A DNA stretch of 64,000 nucleotides from Hygrophila difformis (Eukaryota > Streptophyta > Magnoliopsida > Lamiales > Acanthaceae): NCBI GenBank assembly GCA_030278955.1, contig JAOANR010000003.1, forward strand, positions 24,691,227 through 24,755,226. Direction: 5' to 3'. The translations under genes were made by a program, and so were the position numbers. The notes below the pieces were generated by a model. It did no database searches. It was not told where the DNA came from and saw only the letters and a program-made list of their open reading frames with translations. Below are positions 33,230 to 43,908 of this stretch, one piece after another (within the stretch, counting starts at the first letter, position 1; each line of letters begins with the position of its first letter).

Positions 33230-34757
33230 GAAGTTATTTAACATTTCTGACATTTGATTATAAAATTTAAAATCATTAGGTAAGGTGATTATGCTTTGTT
33301 ATCAATTTTTTTTATCCAAAAATTAAATGAATTGAGGCAAAGACATTGAAGTGCTTTATGAATTTAATTAATCAAACATTTACTGATAATGATACCTAAC
33401 AATAAATTTTGGCTTACTCGATCTACTATATATGCATACCATCATATCACTTATTCAATTCAATAGGTTGGTCCTTAGTCAATCCACAAAAAAGTTTTCA
33501 AAAATATTCCGGAATTTAATTGTATATTATTGATTGATGCTATTTTAATTTAAGACAGTAGTGGTTGCCGATAAATTAGTGATAATGACATTGTAACAAA
33601 ATGAGAGTAAAGGATTTCCATGCAAGAAAGTCACTTTCTTGTTGAGTTAAACGTCTCACCTAACTTTTATGCACGTCTTGTAAATTTACTTTTTAATTAT
33701 ATCATATAAAAAAATATTATTATATATAGTGAAAATTACTATTCATATTATGTAAGTACTAAGTACTAATACATCCTAATGGAATTGAACTCTCTCTAGC
33801 CCATGCATTCCGTCAAATAGTTGTCTCTAAATACGCTAACAATTGAAGAATAGGGATAAACATTAAATAATTAATGAATGGGGGTACGAGTTATAGCTAT
33901 TCATCAATTCGGTCTTTCCATAGCATGCCAAGTCTGTATATTGAGATTGATTGTCATATCTCCCGATGTCAACTCCATAATAGTAGAATTATATTTGCCT
34001 TTTGTCTCTTCCTTTCTCATCGCAACATCGTGAGGTTGCAGGGAGATATTAGGATATTTAGCTTGTTTTAGGATTATTATATTATTATATGGCATATTTA
34101 TTTAGGGTTTATTTCTTTGTAACATATATATAGATATATGTTTTCTTCTCTTTGTCTTAAACACATTTTTTCCTATTGTTCAAAGAAAATATTCTCAAAA
34201 CTCTCAGATTATCAAAAGCATTTCGAGCTTGAGCCCGAACTAGACCCTTTTTTTTAAAAAAAACTCATTTTCTCATTTTTTTTCTCGTTTTGTTTAATAT
34301 TATAGTAAATATACTTTATCAAATGATACTATTCGTGTCGAAATTCAATACTCGACGAGTATCTACTTATAGGTGAGAGCTCGACTCGAAAGACACTTGA
34401 AACTACTCGAATACTTGACAAGACTAGATTTTTAGAGCTCTAGTTGATTTTTTTTTTCAAGTGGAGTCTCGAGAAGTTTAAATAGCTTTACTCAATACTC
34501 ATTAATCACCCATAGCTATATATATGTAGGAGTCTTTGATAATATTATTAGTGCGTGTATATATATAAACACTATTTTCTTAAAATATGTCAAAAATTTT
34601 ATAATCTGTATATTATTAAAACCATTAGTGGTCAATCAAGTCAATATTTAATGTGTTGTCTCCATTCTAAATTTCCAATTTTCTTAGATTTTTGCATTTT
34701 CTATTAATTAAATTTAGATTTTTTTTATTTTTTATTTATTTACTATTTATTTATGTC
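33230..34757. other. AT-rich spacer
   Basis: No ORF I recognise. The stretch 34020-34200 (TTAGGATATTTAGC, TTTGTAACATATATATAG) has the flavour of an LTR 3' region, and 34210-34520 has TCGAGCTTGAGCCCGAACTC-like words as in some MITEs. Neither has defined ends. Confidence 0.35.
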
Positions 34758-34775
34758 AAAATATTTATTGATTTG

Positions 34776-34955
34776 ACCAACAGCAGTTGGCTTGAGTGGA
34801 TGGGGGCTCTAGTCGCTTAAGCAAGGTCTCGGGTTCGAGCCTTGTGTATGCAAAAAACTGCTTTGGGAGAGGCGCCCTTAATTGCCCTTACAGATCCTCG
34901 AGGAATTAGTCTTAGGTCCAATGTGGTCTGGGGATACCCTGGTATTCACCTAAAA
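34776..34955 (+). mobile_element. SINE with an 18-bp target-site duplication
   Basis: A 180-bp body flanked by AAAATATTTATTGATTTG (34758-34775 and 34956-34973). It contains a box A-like GGCTTGAGTGGATGGGG, a box B-like GGGTTCGAGCC and a short A tail. Target duplications of this length come from LINE-driven insertion. It is a different family from the other SINEs here. Confidence 0.85.
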
Positions 34956-34973
34956 AAAATATTTATTGATTTG

Positions 34974-36057
34974 GATATGGAAATCCTCATTTCCATTTTT
35001 TAAAAGATATGAAATTTTCAATTTATATGTAATTCCCATAATTACCAATTTTAGAAAATTTGAAATTTGAAATTTTGTATATTTGCATTTATTTATATTA
35101 GATTTTGATTTTTTTGTTTATTTATATTAGATTTTTGTACTTTTTATTCCAACAATTTTTATTTTTACACAATTTTCAGTTTTTAAAAGATATAAAATTT
35201 TTAGCTTATATGGAATTCCTACAATTTTTAGCTTTTAAAAGTTTCAAATTTCAATCTTGCATTTATTTATTTATTTATTTTAAATTTTTCCATTGTTTTA
35301 TTAGTTTAGATTTTTTATTATTTATTTATTTATTTTAGATTTTTCATTGTTTTATTCACATAATTTTCAGTTTTACCCAATTTTCAGTTTTAAAAAGATA
35401 TGAATTTTTCAATTTATATGGAATTGAGATATAGTTTGACACATTGTTATTAATTGGTTTTTTTTTATTAGAAATGCCAAAAAAAGGGAGACATAAATAA
35501 TGGGATGAAATGAATATTATTTATTTTAGTTAAATAAAAAAATTAAAAAAACTTAAAAAGGCTATCAGAGGGATGTGATTTCCATTTTTGGACCATAATG
35601 AGGCGATTTGAACAACATGCGGTCCGTTTTGGCCCTTTTTATGGGTCCGATAGCCTTGTAGTGGCCCAAAATTGTAAATGAAAAATAATGGCTAAAATCT
35701 GAAAATTGATCATTCTGATGGTCTAAAAAAATTATTATCTCTAAAAATAATTCAAAACAATTATAATTATTAAGGGAAATGTGAAAATTCATATTCTTTG
35801 GATAATTAGTTTAAAGTAAATTATTTATTTTCATAAAACATATTATAAATAAAAGAATCTGATGTATAAAGAGTTATTGGGAGTCGAACAGATCCATCAG
35901 TAAATAAAGAAAAAAATTATTTATTTTAATAAACTTTTTAAGAAATAATTCATTAATCTATATTTTAACAGATTTGTAATTAACGGAGTAACAAATATAA
36001 ATATAGCTTTATTAGGAATTGAAAGGCTAATTGCTGCAAATTATATAAGTTTTTAAA
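34974..36057. other. Very AT-rich spacer
   Basis: T-rich stretches with TTTATTTATTTATTT runs at about 35265-35340. No gene or element is defined. Confidence 0.4.
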
Positions 36058-37870
36058 AAATTTCTCTGGAATGCCGATACTGAATGAAGTTTTAACGTCC
36101 GAAACATATAATCTATTGATACTAGAACAGACATATTATAATACGGAAGAAATGAAGGCGGATCATGCTAAGCTATTATGTTTCTTGATTGATGAGCATA
36201 ATAATGTTTATAATAAAATAATGTCTGTAGTTGATAGTGATTATGTTTGATTTTTTTCTTTATGTAGTGGAACTGATAAGATATTCATCAATAATTTATC
36301 TAGAAAACATTATGTATAGCCCTTCGTGGAAGAGGTGATATGGTGCTTCCTGTAGCATCCAGTGGACCGCATATGCTAAATTTAGTATTCAACTAGATTG
36401 TGGGGAGAATTCTACATGCAAAAAACTTACTCCATAAAATTATTTAACCTCTCTTCTCAATAAAAAACTCATTATTTGGTATGAAAATTCTTGATTGGTA
36501 AAATGATTATGAGTCTGTCTGAATTAACCAAATTGCCCATTTGATTTCAGAGGATAAAATTCTCATCTCACAGTTTGTTTTAGTATGACTATTAAAAAAA
36601 AAAAAAAAACTCAATATCAATTTTTAAAGAAAGTTGGGCTCTATTTTCGAAACAAGTTTTTACCCATGTCAGTGATATGTGCAATATCTCGTGTCACTTT
36701 AAAGAGAGGATTCGAAGTATTAATATGTAATTAAGATGGATTAACTTAAGATACTACAAGAAATATTGTTTACAATGAAATTTATATATGGCAGAAATTT
36801 GTACAATGAATATTTCATATACGTGATGGTAATCGGTAAAACCGTTATTGATATTGGAGATGTACAATTAGATGTGACATTTCCATATGATAATTTTATA
36901 AAATATACGGAAGATCATATAGCGGTATTTGTTCAGAGTACTTATGCAAATATGAACTTCAACATTTCAAATCCATATATTTTTAAAGATTATGTTATAC
37001 TAACTCATACCAGTGATTGCTCATACGATCAATGATTACATCATGGAATATACGTCTACAAATGAAAATGTATATATATTAGTTCTAACAATATTTATCA
37101 AGATGATAAAAGCATAAGTAAAGCCAATGAATTATTTTCACTTGAATATCTAAACACAATCAATTGTTCTGGATTACCGAAAAATATAGTTGAATGAGGG
37201 TTGCATAGTCATGCTTCTTAAGAATATAGATCTATCATATAAATTGTGCAATGGAAGTAGATTGATCTTAACTAAGATGCAGAACCATATAATTGAGGTT
37301 AAATTAATTTTCGACAAACCATGAAAATAGAAAATTCTTAATTGGTAGAATGATTATGAGCCTATATGATTTAACCAAATTCCCCATTCAATTTCAAATG
37401 AGAAAATTCTCACTCGCGGTTTGTTTTGCTATGATTATAAATAAAACTCAATATTAATCTTTAAAGAATGTTGGACTTTATCTTCCAAAATCAGCTTTTA
37501 GCCATTAACAATTATGTTGCAATATTTCGTGTCACTAGCAAGATGTAACTCAAAGTATAATATACAATTAAGAATGACTAACTCGACATACCACGAGAAA
37601 TGTTTATAATGAAATTTATATATGACAAAAAATTTGCAAAACTGATACTTTATGTAGGTGATGGTAAAGCAATTATTGATTTTGGAGATGTACAATTAGA
37701 TGTGACATTTTCAGATGATTTTCTTATAAACTTTACGGGTGATCCTATAAAGACAATTTTTTAGAGTACATATACAATATGAACTGCACCACATCTAATA
37801 GAGACATTTTTAAGGATAGTGTTATACTAGCCCTTACCAATAAGATTTTCAATAATGAAATTTTCAGCAA
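36058..37870 (+). pseudogene. Helitron PIF1-like helicase relic with an internal duplication
   Basis: Three-frame reading finds helicase landmarks in order: a decayed Walker A (SGTDKIF, ~36268), LPVASSG (~36350), KKLIIWYE (~36463-36486), VQLDVTFPYDN (~36860), PYIFKDYVILT (~36980), NELFSLEYLNTINCSGLP (~37120), LLRNIDLSYKLCNGSRLILT (~37220) and FPIQFQMRKFSLAVCFAM (~37380). These match the Rep/helicase C-terminal half of Helitrons. Stops and frameshifts are everywhere. A segment of ~840 bp is tandemly duplicated (from 36495 and again from 37342), so C-terminal motifs appear before and after the middle ones. No Rep domain or Helitron terminus was found. Confidence 0.7.
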
Positions 37871-38849
37871 ATTGTGGGGGAATTTTTCATATTATGTTTA
37901 ATACTTATATTTAAATTTTATTTTATTTTAATTTAAATTTCAAATTAAATAAAAAATATTATTTTGATAATTATTTTTATTGATATGTTAGGTTTGTACC
38001 GGACAAGCCACAGAAGTTGAAGACGGTATAATATGATTTCTTTGTTAGTTTTAAAAATAGTTAAATTATATTATTATATACTCCTCTTTGGAATCTATAT
38101 AAAATCATTACATATTTTTTTTGTAAAACAAAATCATTACATATTTTTCATACTCAAAATAAATTTGTTATTAATTAATATAATATAAATATAAATATTA
38201 TATACAATATATAAATATGCCCGTCGAGTCATACTATAATTAATTGTGATTGGGAAAAGAATTTGAGACTTTTGTCGGTGTCGAATAAATTCATCTATGT
38301 TCACTCATCACTAAAGATTGTCTAAAAATCCATATGCGTTCAAGAAATTTGTAAGATCTTATGATAATAATTGGAGAAATTTATTACATAAAAAAAACAT
38401 TTATTTCATTAATTATTATAGCTTGAAAATTCGTGCAATGGAAGAAATTATAAGATTTTATGCGAAAGAGAATTCCAGACAATACTAAAGCTAATATTAT
38501 TACTTTTTGAAAAGATTAATACTATTAAAAATGATGACTTGTCCACCACTAATGTCTAATGAAAATCTCATCCAATACCCCTTTTTGCAACGATTTACTC
38601 ATCAATTATTCATGGAAAAAGGAGGAGGAACAAACAAATGGCCCCCATTAAACCTTTTTCCGTCTGGGCCCTGTTTAAAAATTGATTGTGGAAGTGTGTA
38701 TAAATTATACCAATCGCAATAAAGATCAATAGTTTTGCATCGTCTCTTTCTTTGCTAGCACAGTGTTACATAAGTTTCAAAACTACTACACAGTTTCAAA
38801 AAAACTCATATTATTAGTTTTTCACCTACAATAGAGAACCATCTTTAAA
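37871..38849. other. AT-rich spacer
   Basis: No gene or element recognised. It may include remains of the Helitron. Confidence 0.4.
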
Positions 38850-38851
38850 TA

Positions 38852-39110
38852 TCTCCCTCAGTCCCAGTAGAAGTGTAATGTTCGACTTTTTGACACTGTT
38901 CATTGTTCAACTTTGACTCAATATTATTATAAGTATATATTTGAAAAAAAATAGTCGAGTTCGGTCTTGTTAGATTCGTCTAATAGTGGTTTAGAATATA
39001 TATTTTGCATAATTTTTGGTTCTATATATTTTGAGATATTAATGATAAAAAAAACTGGATTGGATTATGTGCAGAAATGAAACAGAACATTTTAAGTGAG
39101 ACGAAGGGAG
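38852..39110. mobile_element. Stowaway MITE, same subfamily as 32198
   Basis: Starts TCTCCCTCAGTCCC and ends GAGACGAAGGGAG, flanked by TA at 38850-38851 and 39111-39112. The interior phrase TTTGACTCAATATTATTATA closely matches the copy at 32198. Confidence 0.85.
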
Positions 39111-39148
39111 TATTATTTTTCATCATATAATTAAATTTAATATCTTTG

Positions 39149-39284
39149 TGGGAATGTGGACTCGACCTAGTGGTCTTATCTCCTGACTTCCAACTTTATG
39201 GTTGGTGTTCGATTCATATTTATCTTATCATCGATGATGATGATGATGATGATAATAGTAATAATAATAATAATAATAATAATA
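39149..39284 (+). mobile_element. tRNA-derived SINE fragment with a microsatellite tail
   Basis: Head GTGGGAATGTGGACTCGACC, box A-like CTAGTGGTCTTATC and box B-like GTGTTCGATTC. It runs into (GAT)n then (AAT)n at 39233-39284, as SINE tails often seed microsatellites. Confidence 0.6.
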
Positions 39285-40063
39285 GATATTTATTCATTTA
39301 TTTAATAAAATATTAATTATATTTTAATTAATTTGTTTATTATTATTTAATTTTTTAAATTAGTATAAACATTAAACACTTCTAAAATTTTATATTTTTA
39401 ATAATATAATTAGTTTATTTCTTTATCAAAATATATTCAATATTATACTCCTCTCGTAACGAATTTTTATGTAATGTAAAGTTATTAAAATTTAAAATGC
39501 ATTTATATATACTAAAAATACTATAAATTAAAAACATATAAATAGATACTATATGTTTTAAAACATGCCACATATCACCAAGCACTTAGTTGAGTTGTTA
39601 ACTTATATGTGAGTAATAAATTAGTCAAATTAGTTGTTTGATAATTTTGAGACCAACTTTTTGCCTACAATAATATAAAATCCAAAATGCTGTTATTTGT
39701 AACAGTTTCAAAAAGAGCTGATTGGACATTGTTTTAAGTTATTGTCATTTTAAATAAGCTATTTATCTCATATTATGAGACAAATTAGCTGATTGAGCTT
39801 AGCTGTTTTGCCAAATAGCGCCATAGTTTAGAGAATTGTTCCATTGGGTTCTTGTGTAGATAACGGTTCTCTAAATTTTAGGAATTTTGATTTTATTTTA
39901 AAAAGTTTTTTATATGATGTGGCATTTTTCTTCTATTCGAAGAACTACCATTGCAAATGGTATAAGAAAATTATATTTTGGGACTCCTTTGAAATTTGAA
40001 GTCTAGAAAAGTTATGACACATACATGCATGAATCTAAAATATGTTGGGTATCCATATTTTTC
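39285..40063. other. AT-rich spacer
   Basis: No feature I can support. Confidence 0.4.
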
Positions 40064-40229
40064 CTTTTGATAAACATTCACATTCATGTATCGGCAAAGA
40101 TGTGTGAGAGCCCAAGCCATACAAATTACAAAGGGGAAGGGTAAGAGTCGGGTGAGAATCGAACCCACAGAAGTGCATATAGTGATGAATGTTGCAGTCG
40201 TCTATAAAAGACAACTTGCCAAAGGCCAC
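40064..40229 (-). mobile_element. tRNA-derived SINE copy
   Basis: On the minus strand it has GGGTTCGATTCTCACCCGAC (box B region), then GTAATTTGTATGGCTTGGGC and a 3' part with CACACATCTTTGCC and ATGAATGTGAATGTTTATC. The copies at 60830 and 61105 share this 3' part. The box A end is decayed. Confidence 0.65.
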
Positions 40230-40310
40230 AACTTATTTAATATAATAATAATTCTAACACACACATATGATATACTATAATATAATACGATTACGGTATA
40301 ACTCCATTTT

Positions 40311-40374
40311 TGGTAAACATCGACATTCATGTGTCGAAAAATATTTGTGAAAAGTCAAGCCACACAAAATTACG
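40311..40374 (-). mobile_element. 3' fragment of the same SINE
   Basis: On the minus strand GTAATTTTGTGTGGCTTGAC is followed by CGACACATGAATGTCGATG and TTTACC. This is the family's 3' end only. Confidence 0.6.
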
Positions 40375-40377
40375 GTA

Positions 40378-40540
40378 CAACTCCTTTAAAAATATGTATG
40401 TGCAGATATCATAAAAAGTCTATTTCACATCACATAATATATCTCCCATTACATATTGTTCATCACACAAAACATCTCTCTAGTCACACAAAGCACACTA
40501 TTTCATCCATCACATAATACAATCTCACATCATACTATAT
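40378..40540 (-). repeat. Copy of an uncharacterised dispersed repeat (GTGATGAGAG family)
   Basis: On the minus strand, degenerate repeats of TGTGATGAGAGATATTTT-like words end in ATGATATCTGCACATACATA. Related copies are at 53555, 63284 and 63530. Confidence 0.55.
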
Positions 40541-41074
40541 AAAATATAGTACTAGTATTAATTACAAGAAGCGGGAATTGAAGCCATGCTTAAAAGTACG
40601 CTACTAGCTAGCTAGATGTTCTACCCTACTACCCATATACCATACGACAAATCAATCATTTTCGAAAATCCCACTTTTTTTTTTAAGAAAAAAAATATAT
40701 TTTAGTTTTATTTTATTTTTGAAAACATATCATTTCAATTGGTTATAGAATTATAACTAAAGTGGGATTCAATTTCAAGCAAATAATGAAACTAGCAACA
40801 GTACTTGATGTGGATCTTCATTGTTTCAAATGGCTCATGTATTTTAGTTATATTAGAAATTAATTCGGAGCATTTTAAGTGGTCACATCATGTCCATAGG
40901 CTTAAAGCTTATACTTCATCTGCCGCGCTGTATTTGTTACGATCACATTTTGCCCATATTCAATGTTTAACTTTAAATTCAAATTTTTATCATAGTTATT
41001 TAAAAAGAAAACTTAGTCAAATGAAATATTGTTAGATTTATCTATTCATATATTTTAGTTACGGGATTTCCTGG
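40541..41074. other. AT-rich spacer
   Basis: No gene recognised. It ends at the target duplication of the next retrotransposon. Confidence 0.4.
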
Positions 41075-41079
41075 GGTGT

Positions 41080-41580
41080 TGTTAACCATGAAATTTCAGA
41101 GGAAGAAAACCCTCTTTTATGATTGATGAACGTCGAAAGTTACAAAAATTGCAGAAAGAAATTGAACTGGAAAATAACAACGGGAATGGAAGAAAGCTGT
41201 GAAACAAAAGAATTTGCAGAATGAAAGAAAGCGATAAACAATTTAAGACAGAAAGCGATAAATAAATGGAAAGGAAAACTGAAAGCAAAAAAAACGAAAA
41301 AATATGTAAAGGCTGCTTCTTGAGAAGTGTTGAAGGTGTCCCAATTGGAGGCCATCTCAGGTATTTATAGGCCGACGTTCATGCCAGGCTGCTCAATTCT
41401 CCATGATGCCATGATCTTAGGTCTCAACTGCCGCTGACTACTCAAGGGAACCGCCATTCACAGTCTGCTTTATTTTTTTTGCTTGAAATTCCTAGGCTCC
41501 ATTGTGAACTGGGCTTGCAATTAAGTAGAATGCTGGGCCAATACGGAATTATTCGGGCTTAATAATTTCTCAGGTCAACA
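41080..41580 (-). repeat. 3' LTR of the short-LTR gag element
   Basis: 501 bp, TGTTAACC to GGTCAACA, matching 51723-52226. Confidence 0.9.
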
Positions 41581-41595
41581 GATGCCCCCTCGCAC
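41581..41595 (-). promoter_or_regulatory. Polypurine tract
   Basis: On the minus strand GCGAGGGGGCATC runs directly into the LTR start TGTTGACC. Confidence 0.75.
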
Positions 41596-41889
41596 AATTT
41601 GTCTGATTAGGCTTAAGAAAAATATGCGTGTTCAAAATACACCTAGCCAAAAAAGGTTCTTTTTTTTTTTTCTTTTTTTAAACTTGGCCGCCACATAAGC
41701 CTTCTGGCCGCCTGTCTGCTGTCGCCGTTCTGAATCTGCCGCCCGAGCTATTAGCATTGTTTCTATCTAGCCTAGACACGCGCGTCTTCGTTTGCCGCCA
41801 CAACCCTGATTGTCGGAGTCGCCTGAAGCTGCCGCCTAGCTGTTGCGAGCCGCTCGAGCTGTTGGTTGTGCCACAGGACCTGGCAGCCG

Positions 41890-42046
41890 CCACATTACCT
41901 TGCTCAGGCTGCTATCCGCCTTGCTCAAGCTGCTATCTGCGTTGCTCAGGCTGCTACGCCTTGCTCAGGCTGTTACCCGCCTTGCTCAGGCTGTTATCTG
42001 CCTAGCTCAAGCTGTCATCCGCCTTGCTCAGGCTGCTCCAACACGT
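41890..42046. repeat. 21-bp tandem repeat, array 1
   Basis: About seven units of CCGCCTTGCTCAGGCTGCTAT with small changes; one unit is about 2 bp short. The surrounding 41700-42680 is strongly enriched in GCCGCC. Confidence 0.85.
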
Positions 42047-42145
42047 CTCCAGCCGCCGCAAAGCAGCGCCCGACCGCCAAGGGAAGGAAAGCCGCCAACC
42101 GCTATTTGACGCCTCCAACCGCCGGCTGCCCGTCGCCATAGCCGC

Positions 42146-42425
42146 CAGCTTTGCATCGCCAGGTGCCAGCTTCGTGTCGACAACCTCCAGCTTCGCATCA
42201 ACAGTCGTCAGCTTCGTGTCGCCAACCTACAGCTTTGTGTCGCCAGCCTCCAGCTTCGCATCGCCAGGCGCCAGCTTCACACCGCCAGCCGCCAGCTTGG
42301 CATCGCCAGGCGCCAGCTTCGTGTCGACAGCCTCCAGCTTCGCATTGCCAGGTTCCAGCTTCGTGTCGACAGCCTCCAGCTTCGCACCGCCAGCCGCCAG
42401 CTTCGCATCGCCAGCCGCCACCAGG
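42146..42425. repeat. 21-bp tandem repeat, array 2
   Basis: About thirteen units of CCTCCAGCTTCGCATCGCCAG type. Open frames exist on both strands; on the minus strand the repeat encodes a heptad-like series (AKLEAVD, TKLEPGN and variants). The unit sequence differs from arrays 1 and 3. Confidence 0.85.
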
Positions 42426-43059
42426 AGTGCTTAGCCGCCACTGAAGGGTGTCCGGCCGCCGTCCTCATTGCTCCGGCCGCTATCCAGGACAGAGCCGCCA
42501 CCGGGAAGCCACCAGCCGCCATTGAAGAGGCCCCGGCCGCCGTTGTGCTTTAGTTAGCCGCCACTTCTCGAGTCCGAGCCGCCGTTGAGCTCTCAGCCGC
42601 CACGTGCCTCCTGGCCGCCACTTTTTTCAAAGCCAGCCGCCGTCGAGGAACTTCCAGCCGCCATTAAGGAGTGCTTGGCCGCCACCATCATCCTTTCATC
42701 CGTCACTGCCTGGTACCATGGCCTCTCAGGTTCATATCTAGCTTTTTCGGCTTGTTCCGTTGATCTGGATCTTCTCAATCATGTTTTATAACTTTATTTG
42801 GCGAAGACATCTATGCCGGCCACCGCTTCACAAGCTCGGGCTGCCACTAATGAGACATCAGCCGCCATTCCCCAGGTACGGGCTGCCACGGAGCAGTCTC
42901 CAGGCACCGCCCTGCCTTCAGCCACCACTCTTACATTGAACGAGCCTCGACCCTTGTTCAACAACTCAGCCACCAACAAGGGGATGCCAGCCGCCACTAT
43001 GCAGGCTCCGGTCGCCACTTGTCAGCCTTCAGCCGCCACTCAGCCTGGCATCATGCAAC

Positions 43060-43225
43060 CTACTTAGCCAATCATGCAGCCTGCTCAACCGATCATACGG
43101 CATGCTCAGCCACCATTATACAGCCTGCTCAGCCGATCATGCAGCCTGCTCAGCGAACCATGCAGCCTGCTCAGCCAGTCATGCGGCCTGCTCAGCCGAT
43201 CGTGCGACCTACTCAACCACCATCA
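43060..43225. repeat. 21-bp tandem repeat, array 3
   Basis: About seven units of CAGCCTGCTCAGCCGATCATG with substitutions. Read on the plus strand it encodes QPAQPIM-like heptapeptides. It is the third array with exactly this period in the same 1.4 kb. Confidence 0.85.
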
Positions 43226-43488
43226 TATAGCCTGCCTCAATCGCCCGAGCTTGAGGGCCTCAATCGTCGTCTTTAGAGCCCAGCCGTCGTGACGGAGTCG
43301 TCAGCCGCCATGCCTCGACTGCCATCGTCATGCCGCCACTACTCAGCCACCAACTACTCGGCCTCCAAGGACGCTGTCGATGACGCTCTAAGGCAACTAT
43401 TCAGGGTTGTTTCCACCCAGGGTTACTGCATCGGCCACCACTCTTGGTACGTCTTCCTCTTCACCAGTTTTCACTTCACTGAAAGTAG

Positions 43489-43908
43489 TCACGTATGTAG
43501 GTCGACGCTTCTCATCTTGTTCCTAAGGAACTTTTCCAAGCGGATCGCCCTTTCGGCCAGCTGGGCAAGATCAGTTGATACCTGCACAATTAAATGCTCT
43601 TTCAATTTTGGCAACATATTCACCACTGCAATATTGGCTATCTCCCTATCAGGGACCGCCATAGTGCATCGGCCCTTAAGCCGCTGCAGTCTGTTAATAA
43701 AGGTGCTTGCCGTCTCATCGGAAAACTGTTTCGCATTAGTTAGGTCTGCGAGACTAACCTGTGACAACAGCGTATAGAACCTGTCATAGAACGCTCGCTC
43801 GAGGTCGGCCCAATTTTGGATTGAGTTAGGCCACATGGATGCATACCAGGCAAAGGCAGGTCCACTGAGGGATGAACTGAACAGTCTCAACTTTAGCCAA
43901 TCATTAGT
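43489..43908 (-). pseudogene. C-terminal half of the interrupted gag
   Basis: Contains RLFSSSLSGPAFAWY, NWADLERAFYDRFY, TFINRLQRLKGRCTMAVPDR and VQVSTDLAQLAERAIRLEKF, the gag of the same family as 13649-15002. The uninterrupted copy there shows that ~70-100 bp of gag are missing between this half and the half starting at 50736. The gene is therefore not simply split: sequence was lost as well. Confidence 0.75.

Noticed and set aside
34020..34210. Possible copia LTR 3' end
   Set aside because: There is no paired LTR, primer site or purine tract nearby.
36766..37035. 89-aa frame as a free-standing gene
   Set aside because: It is one block of the decayed Helitron helicase, repeated with stops at 37611-37850.
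41757..43276. Many 60-136 aa frames in the GCCGCC-rich region
   Set aside because: They are produced by 21-bp arrays that stay open on both strands. None could be preferred as a protein.
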